Shown: positions 19,159 to 30,209 of the stretch, one piece after another
Layout of the letters: each line of letters begins with the position of its first letter
How positions within the stretch are numbered: the stretch's first letter is position 1
Source: an uncultured Alphaproteobacteria bacterium
GTDB lineage: Bacteria; Pseudomonadota; Alphaproteobacteria; Rhodobacterales; Rhodobacteraceae
Assembly: GCA_902584635.1 (NCBI GenBank)
Contig: CACIAQ010000003.1
Span: 28,882-92,881, forward strand
DNA: 64,000 nucleotides
Direction: 5' to 3'
Notes under the pieces: generated by a model
What the model was told of the DNA's origin: nothing
Seen by the model: the letters and a program-made list of their open reading frames with translations, nothing else
Database searches by the model: none
Position numbers and translations under genes: made by a program

Positions 19159-20487
19159 TCGAAAATTTTGAATTTTTTGTATTAAGGGGAAAAGCTTTTT
19201 CATGTCTGGTCCGTAGCTCTTCCCAGTAAGAAAATTACGCAAAGGCATAAATAGATTTTTACCTTTCCTTCCGGTTAAATTTTTTAACTCTTCAGTTAAT
19301 ATTTGCCAACTATCGCGTTCACGCGGATATTCGTCAATCAAGCCGATAGCTACTTTAATAAATTGTCTATCTTCTGGGGCAACTATAGGATTTTTAGCTC
19401 CCTCTTTACACAGACGCCAGATATCCACTAAATCTTCCTTAGTGTTAACATTATCTTTTGCCATTATCCAAAAATCTTCTCTTATTTCATTAGGAACACC
19501 GATAAACCCTAGATATTCAGAAATCTGACCAATATCGAACTTCGATAGTATTTTGCGAGAAATGACTTCTAAGGCTTCTTTCTCAAATCTAACGGGAGCT
19601 GTACTAAACTTACTTAATTCAAATTTTCGAGCTAATTCACAAATATTTTTATCTACATCTACTCCATCTCCAGTTCCCAAAGAAACTAATTTTGAAAAAA
19701 TTGCTCCAGGCTCTATCCCCGCTTCTTTTAAACTTTTTATTGACAGACCACCAGCTCTCTTAGAAAAATTTTCTCCAGAGCTATCTACTATTAAAGAATG
19801 ATGACCAAAAACTGGTACATGCGAAGATAAATTTTTAAAAATTTCTATTTGAACTGCCGTATTAGTTAAATGGTCAATGCCTCTTACTACATCAGTAACA
19901 CCAAAGTCTGTATCATCTATCACTGATGCCATCGTGTAGAGGAACTGGCCATTTCCTTTAACCAAAATAGGGTCTGATACAACAGAAGTTCGTACTTTTA
20001 TTTCGCCAGCGATTTCATCTTCCCACGTTACGGTCTCACCACTTAATAAAAAACGCCAATGACTTTCAGTTTTGTCTCTCAAAAGATTTCTTTCTTCCGG
20101 CTGTAATTTTAAAGCAGATCTATCGTATACTGGGGGGAGCCCCTGATTTTGCTGTTTTTTCCTTTTTAGCTCCAACTCAAGCGAAGTCTCAAAACACTCA
20201 TAAACTAAGCTTTTATCTTTTAATTCAGTCAAGACTTCCCTATATCTATCTATTCGAAGAGATTGTTGTTCAATTTTGTCCCAATCAATACCCAACCATT
20301 CAAGATCTCTCTTTATCTGATCAATGAAATGCTGGGTAGATCTTTCCTTGTCCGTATCATCCAATCTTAAGATGAACTCCCCCCCCACTTTTTTAGCTTG
20401 CAAATAATTTAATAGAGCAGTTCTGATATTTCCTATGTGGAGATATCCAGTTGGAGAGGGTGCAAATCTTAGAACTCTTTTTGTCAA
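19150..20487 (-). CDS. gltX: glutamyl-tRNA synthetase
   Basis: Class I synthetase of about 445 aa. HIGH motif APSPTGYLHIGNIRTALLNYL, KMSKS-like motif ENFSKRAGGLSI and the catalytic core RGIDHLTNTAVQIEIF are present. Alphaproteobacteria often carry two GluRS paralogues, one able to mischarge tRNA-Gln; this copy could be either. The start is ambiguous: TTG 20502 overlaps nadE, TTG 20487 lies just behind the nadE stop with GGAAAG upstream and gives MTKRVLRFAPSPTG. It overlaps the end of ettA (convergent) by 9 bases. Confidence 0.9.
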   Translation of the reverse strand: MTKRVLRFAPSPTGYLHIGNIRTALLNYLQAKKVGGEFILRLDDTDKERSTQHFIDQIKRDLEWLGIDWDKIEQQSLRIDRYREVLTELKDKSLVYECFETSLELELKRKKQQNQGLPPVYDRSALKLQPEERNLLRDKTESHWRFLLSGETVTWEDEIAGEIKVRTSVVSDPILVKGNGQFLYTMASVIDDTDFGVTDVVRGIDHLTNTAVQIEIFKNLSSHVPVFGHHSLIVDSSGENFSKRAGGLSIKSLKEAGIEPGAIFSKLVSLGTGDGVDVDKNICELARKFELSKFSTAPVRFEKEALEVISRKILSKFDIGQISEYLGFIGVPNEIREDFWIMAKDNVNTKEDLVDIWRLCKEGAKNPIVAPEDRQFIKVAIGLIDEYPRERDSWQILTEELKNLTGRKGKNLFMPLRNFLTGKSYGPDMKKLFPLIQKIQNFRSS

Positions 20488-20489
20488 AT

Positions 20490-22145
20490 CTAGTCTTTCC
20501 AATGGTTGACTATAGGGATACGCCTACCGAGAGCAAATGGTCTTTTTGATATTTTAGGTCCCGGACAAGCTTGATATCTTTTGTATTCGCTCAGATGTAG
20601 AAGATCTTTAACTTTTAAAACTATTTTTTCTGAAAACCCTTTTTCAATAACTTCGTTAACAGAAAGATCGTCCTCAATAAGGGACTCCAAAATGGAATCG
20701 AGTTCATCGTAATTCGGTAGAGAGTCTGTATCTTTTTGATCGAAGGCCAACTCAGCAGATGGCTCTTTCAATATAATATTATCTGGTATAGGTTTTTTTA
20801 CTGAGAAATTATTTGTTTTAGAAGTAGAATTTCTCCATTTGCTAAGTTCATATACTTTTGTCTTGTAAACATCTTTAAGTGGATTGTAAGCTCCCGCCAT
20901 ATCTCCATAAATAGTTGAATAACCAACCGCAATCTCGGACTTATTTCCAGTGGATAAAAGTAAGTGCTTTTCTTTATTTGAAAAGGCCATCAATAAAACG
21001 GCCCTAATTCGAGATTGTATATTCTCTTCAGTAACATCTCTACTTTTACCTTGGAACAAGGGAGCCAAATGCTGATCCACTTTATCTATTATCTCTTGAA
21101 TAGTTATTAATTCAAAATTAATATCAAGATTTTTTGACAGTTGTTGTGCATCATCTAAAGACGACTTCGAATTAAATTTTGATGGCAATCCCAAACAAAC
21201 TACGTTGTCAGAACCCAACGCATCCACTGCCATTGCTGCTACAAGAGCACTATCAATTCCTCCTGACAAGCCAATAACAACTTTTTGGAAATTAGATTTC
21301 AAAACATAATCTCTTAAGCCTAGTACGATCGCGTTGTAATCCTGGCTTATACTGGAACCAATTTCTTCTAAAGAGTTTGGTAGTGGACTCCATCCGTCCA
21401 TTCTCTTTTCAAAAGTAATCTGTAGCGTTTTCTCTTGAAACTGAGGGAACTGGCAGACAATAGCGCCGTTTTTATCATATATAAAAGAGCCCCCATCAAA
21501 TACTAAATCATCTTGCCCTCCAACAAGATTTAAATAGATGATAGAAAGGTCGGACTCTTTACATCGCTCTTTAATTATTTTCTGTCTTTTACATAGCTTA
21601 TTGGATTCATAAGGTGAACCATTTGGGATAATTATGATATCAGCTCCTAACTCTTTTAGTCTGCAAATAATATCTGGGTGCCAGGCGTCTTCACATATTG
21701 GAAACCCAATCTTTAAAGCTCCAATATCCAAGAGCTCCAATTCATGTCCAGAGACAAAAAATCTTTTCTCGTCAAAAACATCATAGTTTGGTAAGTGAGA
21801 CTTTTTGCTGACTATTTTTATAGTTCCCCTGTATATAGAAATAAATGCATTATAAATTTTTCCATCCAAAATCCATGGGGCTCCAACTAGAATTCTGACT
21901 TTAAGATTTATCGTTTTACGCGCAATATTTTGAATTTGCAAAGATATATTTTCTAAAAAAGACCTCTTATTAACAAGATCTAGGGGTTGGTATCCACTAA
22001 CAAACATTTCCGGAAAAATAATTAGATCTGATCTTTTTTTTTCAGCCTCGTTAGCTTTAACCAACACATATTCTGAGTTAGACTGTATTCGTCCAACTGT
22101 AGAGTTAGACTGGGCTAATGAAATTTTAAGTCGAGCGAGACTCAT
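20490..22145 (-). CDS. nadE: glutamine-dependent NAD+ synthetase
   Basis: Last step of NAD synthesis, using glutamine-derived ammonia. The two-domain protein is about 551 aa: an N-terminal nitrilase/glutaminase domain (LIIFPEMFVSGYQP, KKSHLPNYDVFDEKRFF, FPICEDAWHPD with the catalytic Cys) and a C-terminal synthetase domain with the PP-loop VIGLSGGIDSALVAAMA and STGNKSEIAVGYSTIYGDM. The TTG track start is five codons upstream of ATG 22145, which is preferred. It is adjacent to gltX in one transcription unit. Confidence 0.96.
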   Translation of the reverse strand: MSLARLKISLAQSNSTVGRIQSNSEYVLVKANEAEKKRSDLIIFPEMFVSGYQPLDLVNKRSFLENISLQIQNIARKTINLKVRILVGAPWILDGKIYNAFISIYRGTIKIVSKKSHLPNYDVFDEKRFFVSGHELELLDIGALKIGFPICEDAWHPDIICRLKELGADIIIIPNGSPYESNKLCKRQKIIKERCKESDLSIIYLNLVGGQDDLVFDGGSFIYDKNGAIVCQFPQFQEKTLQITFEKRMDGWSPLPNSLEEIGSSISQDYNAIVLGLRDYVLKSNFQKVVIGLSGGIDSALVAAMAVDALGSDNVVCLGLPSKFNSKSSLDDAQQLSKNLDINFELITIQEIIDKVDQHLAPLFQGKSRDVTEENIQSRIRAVLLMAFSNKEKHLLLSTGNKSEIAVGYSTIYGDMAGAYNPLKDVYKTKVYELSKWRNSTSKTNNFSVKKPIPDNIILKEPSAELAFDQKDTDSLPNYDELDSILESLIEDDLSVNEVIEKGFSEKIVLKVKDLLHLSEYKRYQACPGPKISKRPFALGRRIPIVNHWKD

Positions 22146-22299
22146 CGACAAACCGTCCAAAATAAATTTGCTGTTTTCTTAATTTTAGTTAAAATATCAG
22201 CCTAAGTCTATCTAGTTTTGATGATGTTCAGACGTATTGAATACTTTCTTCAAGTTAGAAATCAAAACTTTAAAGTTAGAAATGTATTTGGAGGTTTTG

Positions 22300-23724
22300 T
22301 TGGAGATTAGTATTAAAAAGTTATGGTTGATCTTTGTTATCGTTTTAATTTGGCTACATCCCTTAACATCTTTAGCTCAGGATCAAGTGAAACAATATGA
22401 CGAGGGTAGTGTTTACGAAGGATCATTTAAAAATGGTCTTAGAAATGGTTTGGGCAAGTATACTATGCCAGATGGCTTTACATATGAAGGAGAGTGGAAA
22501 GACGACCAAATACAAGGAAAGGGAGTAGCTAGATACCCAACAGGTCAAATTTATGAAGGATCTTTTAAGCAAGGTGTCCCTAATGGAGAAGGAACAATGA
22601 CTTTTTCTGATGGAACGAAATATAAAGGGATCTGGCTAGATGGCAAAATGGAAGGAGATGGAATTCTCACTATGAATGACGGGTCAGTATTTAAGGGAAA
22701 ATTTTCCAATAATAATCGCAACGGTTATGGAGAAATGAATTATTCTGATGGCTCAACTTTTAAAGGCAATTGGAAAGATAATGAAAAGCAGGGCAACGGA
22801 ATATTAATTTACGCAGATGAAGCTACATATGAAGGCAACTGGGAAAATGGCTTTCAGCAGGGATTCGGCAAACTAACTACAGCGGATGGAGTGATTCTAG
22901 AGGGTGAGTGGAAAAACGGTAAAATCAATGGAATTGGAAAACTTATACAGTCAAATGGCGATAGATATGAAGGCACTTTAGTAGATTGGAAGAGAAATGG
23001 TAAAGGGGTATCAATTTATACTACAGGTGAAAAGTATGATGGTAGTTTTAAAAATGATCTAAGAGATGGGCAAGGAATTCTAACTGGACCAGATGGTTTC
23101 AGGTATGAAGGAAATTGGTCGCTTGGCAAAATGAACGGAAAGGGTAAAATTACTTACTCCTCAGGGTCGATATACGAAGGAACTTTTAAGGACAATCAAC
23201 CAAATGGGAAAGGTAAAATCAGTTTCAGCGATGGTGGCTCCTATGAGGGATCATGGAATAATGGAGTTATTGAAGGAAACGGTATTGCTAAATACGCTAA
23301 TGGATTAATATATGAAGGTAATTTTTCTAGGGGTAAAAATAATGGTTTTGGAAAAATGACTTATTCGGACGGTTACATCTATAAAGGAAATTGGAAAAAC
23401 GGGATACAAGAGGGTGAAGGTGAGGAAATATTTCCAAACGGAACAGTATATAAAGGCACATTCAAAAATAATCAACGACATGGCAAGGGAATAATGAAAA
23501 TGGATAATGGCTTCTCATATTCTGGAGACTGGAACTCAGGAGAAATGAGTGGGAAAGGGGTTGCTACTTATGCCAACGGAGATAAATATGAAGGCTACTT
23601 TCTTAATGGTAAGCGAGAAGGTAAAGGTGTAATGATTTTCCAAGATGGAAAGAAAATAGACACCATTTGGAAAGACGGTAAAGAGCTAAAAACTTCTACA
23701 GGTAATACTGATAGTAGTAACTAG
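22300..23724 (+). CDS. exported MORN-repeat protein
   Basis: A signal peptide (KKLWLIFVIVLIWLHPLTSLAQ) is followed by 18 consecutive 23-residue MORN repeats of the form Y-E-G-x-[FW]-x-x-G-x-x-x-G-x-G and a nineteenth degenerate one (IDTIWKDGKELK). Repeats tend to alternate F and W at position 5, suggesting growth by 46-residue duplications. MORN sheets bind lipids or protein partners; no enzyme domain is present. The track start TTG 22237 and ATG 22282 are possible, but TTG 22300 has the best ribosome site (TTTGGAGG five bases upstream). It sits immediately before mreB in the same direction, so an envelope-shape role is conceivable but unproven. Confidence 0.85.
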   Translation: MEISIKKLWLIFVIVLIWLHPLTSLAQDQVKQYDEGSVYEGSFKNGLRNGLGKYTMPDGFTYEGEWKDDQIQGKGVARYPTGQIYEGSFKQGVPNGEGTMTFSDGTKYKGIWLDGKMEGDGILTMNDGSVFKGKFSNNNRNGYGEMNYSDGSTFKGNWKDNEKQGNGILIYADEATYEGNWENGFQQGFGKLTTADGVILEGEWKNGKINGIGKLIQSNGDRYEGTLVDWKRNGKGVSIYTTGEKYDGSFKNDLRDGQGILTGPDGFRYEGNWSLGKMNGKGKITYSSGSIYEGTFKDNQPNGKGKISFSDGGSYEGSWNNGVIEGNGIAKYANGLIYEGNFSRGKNNGFGKMTYSDGYIYKGNWKNGIQEGEGEEIFPNGTVYKGTFKNNQRHGKGIMKMDNGFSYSGDWNSGEMSGKGVATYANGDKYEGYFLNGKREGKGVMIFQDGKKIDTIWKDGKELKTSTGNTDSSN

Positions 23725-23783
23725 TTTTTATTTGAAAGTTGATTATTTTTAATAAATCAATATAAGTTATAAAAATTTGATAG

Positions 23784-24833
<1,050 letters not shown>

Positions 24834-24853
24834 AACCTCAGATACAAATATAA

Positions 24854-25714
24854 ATGGCTAAAAAGTCCAAACCCCATAGATCTAATTCGTGGAGCGTACT
24901 AGCTACCACATCGGTTTTTATATGTCTTACATTTATTTTTATTTTGTGGAGGATAGACAACACTAGGACGGAACTTATTAGAACACAAATTATTGGATTT
25001 GTCGCTCCGCTAACAACGCCGTTGAATTATCCGATTAAAGTTATAGGTGACCTTGTCACATATTTTGAAATTTACTCGTCACTTTTAGAAGAGAATAAAG
25101 AACTGAAAAGAGATCTTCAGTATATGACAGGTTGGAAAGAAAAAGCCTTACAGTTAGAACAGAAAAATGCACAGCTAAGAGCCCTTAATAATGTAAAACT
25201 GAGTGAAGATCTTATATGGGTAACAGGAGAATTAATGGCTGACAGTGGAAGCCCCTTTTATCAATCAGGAGTTATAAATATTGGATTAAAAGATGGGATA
25301 AAAAATGGTTCTGCAGCGGTCGATGGACTTGGACTTGTTGGTCGAATTGCTGGCGTTGGACAAAACGTTTCGAGAGTATTATTCCTGACAGATATTTCCT
25401 CTGCAATCCCGATAAAGATAAGAAGAGTTAACCAAAAAGGTCTTTTGATTGGAGACAACAGTCAATGGCCTCTATTAGAGTTTATTGAGGAAAAAGCGCT
25501 TATTAATGTTGGTGATAGGGTTTTTACATCAGGTGATGGTAATGTATTCCCGTCGGATATTCTTGTAGGAAATATTTTCATAGATAATAAAAAAAAATTA
25601 AGGGTAAAGCCGGTTGCTAATTTTGAATCTTTGGAGTTTCTTCGAATTTTGAATACTAGAAAAATAGTTGCTGACTGGACAGAAACTGACTTGGTAGGAA
25701 TGGAGAATTTTTAA
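24854..25714 (+). CDS. mreC: rod-shape determining protein MreC
   Basis: Bitopic inner-membrane protein linking MreB to periplasmic PBP2. One N-terminal transmembrane helix (SVLATTSVFICLTFIFILW), then a coiled coil (SLLEENKELKRDLQYM to LEQKNAQLRALNN), then the beta-barrel domain with GVINIGLKDGIKNGSAAVDGLGLVGRI and VFTSGDGNVFPSDILVG. Normal 286-aa length. Twenty bases after mreB. Confidence 0.93.
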   Translation: MAKKSKPHRSNSWSVLATTSVFICLTFIFILWRIDNTRTELIRTQIIGFVAPLTTPLNYPIKVIGDLVTYFEIYSSLLEENKELKRDLQYMTGWKEKALQLEQKNAQLRALNNVKLSEDLIWVTGELMADSGSPFYQSGVINIGLKDGIKNGSAAVDGLGLVGRIAGVGQNVSRVLFLTDISSAIPIKIRRVNQKGLLIGDNSQWPLLEFIEEKALINVGDRVFTSGDGNVFPSDILVGNIFIDNKKKLRVKPVANFESLEFLRILNTRKIVADWTETDLVGMENF

Positions 25715-25723
25715 TATTTTAAA

Positions 25724-26224
25724 ATGTATTTTTATCAATCGAGCTTTTTAAATTATATCTTTGTTTTTGCAGTAGGGCTTATATTTATTATAACCCCTAC
25801 TGCACTAACAACTATGAGCATTAATAACACAAACTCCTTCTACCCAGATCTTTTTTTGTGCTTTATTTTCTCTTCAGCTTTAAATAAACCAAAGTCAATT
25901 AACTTATATTTAATCTTGTTCCTTTTACTTTTTTCAGACATTTTACATATGAAGCCAATAGGCCTACTTTCAATTCTTTTATTAACATCCATTTTAGCTA
26001 TACAGCGTTACCAACTGCAAATAGAGAGTTCATCATTCTACATTCATTACTTAATATTTTTTATTGTCGTTTCTTGTGTTCAGCTACTTAACCTGTTACT
26101 GCACCACATATTTTTTATCCCAATACCCAGCTTGTTTACAGTTCTCAATCAAACAATTTTTACATTAATGTGTTATCCTCTATTTGATTCACCGTATAAA
26201 ATATTAAGAGCACAAAAAAGATAA
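25724..26224 (+). CDS. mreD: rod-shape determining protein MreD
   Basis: Small hydrophobic protein (166 aa) with five or six predicted membrane spans, of MreD type by size, hydropathy and position between mreC and mrdA. Sequence motifs are weak in this family, so the call is largely contextual (PDLFLCFIFSSALNKPKS fits the conserved P-D region). Its stop shares a base with the mrdA ATG (TAATG), implying coupled translation. Confidence 0.85.
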   Translation: MYFYQSSFLNYIFVFAVGLIFIITPTALTTMSINNTNSFYPDLFLCFIFSSALNKPKSINLYLILFLLLFSDILHMKPIGLLSILLLTSILAIQRYQLQIESSSFYIHYLIFFIVVSCVQLLNLLLHHIFFIPIPSLFTVLNQTIFTLMCYPLFDSPYKILRAQKR

Positions 26225-28161
26225 TGTCAAAATTCAAGGAAAATAATTTAAAGTCAAAGCTGGTCAATCGGATAAACAGAAGGATAATAGTTTCCGGCTT
26301 ATTGAAAGCAAGCGCAGTAGCACTGTTAGGCTGGCATATTAGGAAACTTCAGATTGAGGACTCTGAGGATTATAAGCTATTAGCTGATGCCAACAGAGTT
26401 AACCTTAGACTTATTCCCCCTTCGAGAGGCCTTATTTTCGATAGATTGGGAAGACCAATAGCCGTGAACGAACAAAATTACAGGGTAGTTTTCATAAGAG
26501 AACAAACTAATAATCCTCGAAACGTATTGGCGAGACTTTCCAATATCATAGATTTAGATTTAAAAATTCAAGACAAGCTTTTGCAAGATATGAAAAAAAG
26601 AAGTTCCTTTATACCAATAACCGTCGCCGAAAACCTTACTTGGGACGACTTTGCAAGAATATCAGTAAATTTGCCCAGCCTTCCGGGCATAATTCCGGAG
26701 GTAGGATTGACGCGGCATTATAAGGAATACGAAACCTACGCCCACGTAGTTGGATATGTCGGTCCTATATCCGACAAAGATCTTAAATCTGCAAAAAAAG
26801 TTGACCCAGTTCTTCAAATTCCAAAGTTCCAAATAGGAAAAGTAGGGATAGAGAAAAAGCTTGAGAAGCATTTAAGGGGGAGAGCAGGAGTTAGTAAAGT
26901 AGAGGTTAATGCGTCGGGCCGAGTAATGAGGGAGCTAAATAGAACACAAGGTAAGTCTGGAGAAAATATAAACTTAACCATAGAGACTAATCTTCAGAAG
27001 TTCACTTCAGAAAGATTGAAGGGAATGAGTGCGTCCGCAGTCCTAGTAGATATAGAGAGTGGGGATATATTGTCATTAGTTTCGACCCCAAGCTATAATC
27101 CAAATAACTTTGTACTAGGCATCTCACAATCTAATTGGAACGCTTTACTTAATGATGAAAGAAAACCTCTTTTGAATAAAGCGACTTCTGGAGCATACCC
27201 CCCAGGCTCAACATTTAAAATGATAGTAGCAGCGGCAGCACTGGAACTAGGTCTTATCGGACTCAATGATAAAATATTTTGTCCAGGATTCTATGAATTA
27301 GGCAGCAGAAAATTTCACTGTTGGCTAAAAGGCGGGCATGGGAAACTGACACTTCAAGAAGCTATTCAGAAGTCTTGTGACGTCTACTTTTATGAACTTT
27401 CTCGTAAAGTTGGGGTAAAAAGAATAGGAGCGATGGCAAGGCTACTGGGCCTTGGTCAATCTTACGACCTACCATTGACCGGTCTAAGTAAGGGACTTAT
27501 GCCCTCAAAAAAATGGAAGAAGGAAAGGATGGGGACCAGTTGGCTGGTAGGAGATACCCTCAATGTAGGTATCGGGCAAGGATTTAGCTTAGCAACACCT
27601 TTGCAGTTAGCCGTTATGACGGCAAGACTTGCTTCTGGGAGACAGATAACCCCAAACCTCATCAGAGCTCCCAATACTACTCCAACTCAACCCAAGCCAC
27701 TTTCAATAAAAGTAAACACCCTAAGTGCTATTAGAAAGGGAATGTTTGATGTTTTAAATGAAAAAGATGGTACAGCTTTTAAATTTAGATCGACTGATGA
27801 AAACTCATTAATTGCAGGTAAAACAGGTACATCTCAAGTTAGAAAAATAACACGAGAGGAGCGTGAGAAAGGTGTGATTAAGAACGAAGATTTACCTTGG
27901 AAAATGAGAGACCATGCTCTTTTCACCTGCTTTGCTCCATATAAAAAACCTAAATACGCTCTCAGTGTGGTAGTTGAGCATGGTGGGAGTGGTTCTAAGG
28001 TAGCCGCCCCGATCGCACGAGATATAATGCTCTTTCAACTGTATGGTGGAATTCCCCCCTTAACAGCTTATCCAGAAACACAAAAATTAGAAGTGCGTAG
28101 TAGACTATTAGACATAGCAAAAAAAATAAATCTAAGTGCTAACATCGACCTTAATATTTAA
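26224..28161 (+). CDS. mrdA: peptidoglycan D,D-transpeptidase PBP2
   Basis: Elongation-specific class B penicillin-binding protein, 645 aa. One N-terminal membrane helix (IIVSGLLKASAVALLGWHI), dimerisation domain with RGLIFDRLGRPIAVNEQNYRV, then the transpeptidase with STFK (AYPPGSTFKMIVAAA), SCD in KSCDVYFY and KTGT (LIAGKTGTSQV). Crosslinks lateral-wall peptidoglycan together with RodA encoded next. Confidence 0.96.
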   Translation: MSKFKENNLKSKLVNRINRRIIVSGLLKASAVALLGWHIRKLQIEDSEDYKLLADANRVNLRLIPPSRGLIFDRLGRPIAVNEQNYRVVFIREQTNNPRNVLARLSNIIDLDLKIQDKLLQDMKKRSSFIPITVAENLTWDDFARISVNLPSLPGIIPEVGLTRHYKEYETYAHVVGYVGPISDKDLKSAKKVDPVLQIPKFQIGKVGIEKKLEKHLRGRAGVSKVEVNASGRVMRELNRTQGKSGENINLTIETNLQKFTSERLKGMSASAVLVDIESGDILSLVSTPSYNPNNFVLGISQSNWNALLNDERKPLLNKATSGAYPPGSTFKMIVAAAALELGLIGLNDKIFCPGFYELGSRKFHCWLKGGHGKLTLQEAIQKSCDVYFYELSRKVGVKRIGAMARLLGLGQSYDLPLTGLSKGLMPSKKWKKERMGTSWLVGDTLNVGIGQGFSLATPLQLAVMTARLASGRQITPNLIRAPNTTPTQPKPLSIKVNTLSAIRKGMFDVLNEKDGTAFKFRSTDENSLIAGKTGTSQVRKITREEREKGVIKNEDLPWKMRDHALFTCFAPYKKPKYALSVVVEHGGSGSKVAAPIARDIMLFQLYGGIPPLTAYPETQKLEVRSRLLDIAKKINLSANIDLNI

Positions 28162-28162
28162 G

Positions 28163-29275
28163 ATGAGCTTTTTTATTAAACTTATATATATTAACTGGCC
28201 ACTTCAAATCCTGGTTCTGGCAACTGCCTTATTTGGCTTTTTAATGTTGTATTCTGTCAGTGGTGGGAGTTGGGATCCATGGACTAAACCTCAGATGACT
28301 CGATTTTTTATCAGCTTCCTTTTAATCTTCGTTATGTCCGCAATTAGTATTTCCTTTTGGCAAAAGATATCTCCTTTCAGCTATATTTTAGGTTTAGCAT
28401 TATTAATTGCAGTTTATTTTTTCGGTGAAACAGGAATGGGCGCAAAAAGGTGGTTAGATTTAAAAGTAATAAAATTACAGCCATCAGAAGCGTTCAAAAT
28501 ATCAATAGTTATGACCCTTGCTTATTATTATCATAAGCTTCCTGTAAGTAAGGTGTCACATCCCTTTTACGTTTTGGTCCCGCTTTTATTAATCATAATT
28601 CCAGCTTTTATAGTTTTTCGGCAACCAGATCTCGGAACAGCCTTAGTTATTATTCTTATAGGCATTTTTGTTATGTTCATTGCCGGGGTACATTTTGGAT
28701 ATTTTTTATTTGGAGGAATTAGCTTCTTAGCATTATTGTTTGTATTATTTAAGAGTCGTGGCACAGAGTGGCAACTATTACGAGACTATCATTTCAAAAG
28801 GATAGATACCTTTTTAGATCCATCAACAGATCCACTAGGGTCAGGTTATCATATAACACAGTCAAAAATTGCTTTGGGTTCAGGAGGTCTTTTCGGGAAG
28901 GGTTATATGCAAGGATCACAAAGTCAGCTTAATTTCCTACCTGAAAAACATACTGATTTTATTTTCACTACACTAGCTGAGGAGTTTGGGTTTTTTGGTA
29001 CAATTGGTCTTCTTATAATTTATAGCCTCATCGTTTTTCTATGTATTTATTCAGCACTAGCCACTACGAACAAATATTCTCGTTTATTGATAACCGGTCT
29101 ATGCATGACTTTTTTTACTTATTTCTCGATAAACATCGCAATGGTAATGGGCCTATTACCTGTTGTGGGGATACCTCTGCCATTAGTTTCCTATGGAGGA
29201 TCTTCTATGATTGTAGTCATGTTGAGCTTTGGGCTCATCCAAAGCGCTTATGTGCATAAAAATAATAGGTTTTGA
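28163..29275 (+). CDS. rodA: rod-shape determining peptidoglycan polymerase RodA
   Basis: SEDS-family glycosyltransferase, about 370 aa and roughly ten membrane helices. Family motifs include GMGAKRWLDLKVIKLQPSEAFK, FRQPDLGTALVI, HFKRIDTFLDPSTDPLGSGYH, QSQLNFLPEKHTDFIF and MGLLPVVGIPLPLVSYGGSS. The track start is nine codons earlier inside mrdA; ATG 28163 follows the mrdA stop directly. Last gene of the shape cluster. Confidence 0.96.
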   Translation: MSFFIKLIYINWPLQILVLATALFGFLMLYSVSGGSWDPWTKPQMTRFFISFLLIFVMSAISISFWQKISPFSYILGLALLIAVYFFGETGMGAKRWLDLKVIKLQPSEAFKISIVMTLAYYYHKLPVSKVSHPFYVLVPLLLIIIPAFIVFRQPDLGTALVIILIGIFVMFIAGVHFGYFLFGGISFLALLFVLFKSRGTEWQLLRDYHFKRIDTFLDPSTDPLGSGYHITQSKIALGSGGLFGKGYMQGSQSQLNFLPEKHTDFIFTTLAEEFGFFGTIGLLIIYSLIVFLCIYSALATTNKYSRLLITGLCMTFFTYFSINIAMVMGLLPVVGIPLPLVSYGGSSMIVVMLSFGLIQSAYVHKNNRF

Positions 29276-29276
29276 T

Positions 29277-30209
29277 TTGAATATTTTTGTTTCAACCGGA
29301 CCTAGAATAGCAGAATATAAGAAAGTTCTGTTAGATGAAATCAAAGATCAATCTTTAGACTGCACCCTTATCGAAGACATATCAAAGACTAGTGATATAA
29401 ACGCAATAATATATTCTGATGATAGTGACATATCCGACTTTTCCATTTTTTCAGATGAAACCATAATATTTTCAATATTTGCTGGTGTTGAAAAAACACT
29501 CCTGAATAAAACTATCAGGCAACCATTGGTAAGATTAATTGATGTTGAAATGACAGAGTGTATGGCCGAATGGTGTGTCGCTCATGTATTGAGGTATCAT
29601 CTTGATCTAGATAAATTTATTAAGCCAATAAAAAACGAATGGGTAACCTATGGCAAAGAAAGGTTACTTGCAACTCAAGTTGATATTGGAATACTAGGTC
29701 TCGGAACATTGGGCTCAGCCACTGCTAATAAGTTTAAGAAACTCGATTTTAATGTAACAGGTTGGTCTGCAACTGAAAAAAAAATAAGTGGAGTAAATTC
29801 ATTAGTAGGGCAAGAAGGTTTAAGAAAAATTTTATCAACCTCCGATTATTTAATTCTTCTATTACCACTTACAGAGAAAACAAAAACCATTATAAATTCA
29901 GCCTCACTCAAAATTGTTAAGAACGGAGCAGTATTGATCAATGCTGGTAGAGGTGGCCTAATTGAAGATAATGACCTTCTTAAAGCACTTGATAGTGGAA
30001 AAATATCTGGGTGCACGTTAGACGTGTTTAACGAAGAACCGCTACCACATGAGCATCCTTTTTGGTTCCACGATAAAGTAACGATTACCCCTCATATCTC
30101 TGCTCCAACTCGATTGGAAAGCTCTATTAAGTCTATCCTAGCAAACATCAGCAGGATAAAAGAAGGGTTACAACCCATCGGATTGGTGACGAAAGAGCGT
30201 TTCTATTAA
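29277..30209 (+). CDS. D-2-hydroxyacid dehydrogenase, glyoxylate/hydroxypyruvate reductase type
   Basis: NAD(P)-dependent reductase of the GhrA-like branch, about 310 aa. Rossmann motif DIGILGLGTLGSATANKFKKL, then LLPLTEKTKTIIN, NAGRGGLIEDNDLLKAL, LDVFNEEPLPHEHPFW and the catalytic histidine in TITPHISAPT. The N-terminus is uncertain: the track begins inside rodA; TTG 29277, right after the rodA stop, yields MNIFVSTGPRI and looks best; ATG 29250 is an alternative. Convergent with the mrp operon, overlapping by 4 bases. Confidence 0.85.
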   Translation: MNIFVSTGPRIAEYKKVLLDEIKDQSLDCTLIEDISKTSDINAIIYSDDSDISDFSIFSDETIIFSIFAGVEKTLLNKTIRQPLVRLIDVEMTECMAEWCVAHVLRYHLDLDKFIKPIKNEWVTYGKERLLATQVDIGILGLGTLGSATANKFKKLDFNVTGWSATEKKISGVNSLVGQEGLRKILSTSDYLILLLPLTEKTKTIINSASLKIVKNGAVLINAGRGGLIEDNDLLKALDSGKISGCTLDVFNEEPLPHEHPFWFHDKVTITPHISAPTRLESSIKSILANISRIKEGLQPIGLVTKERFY

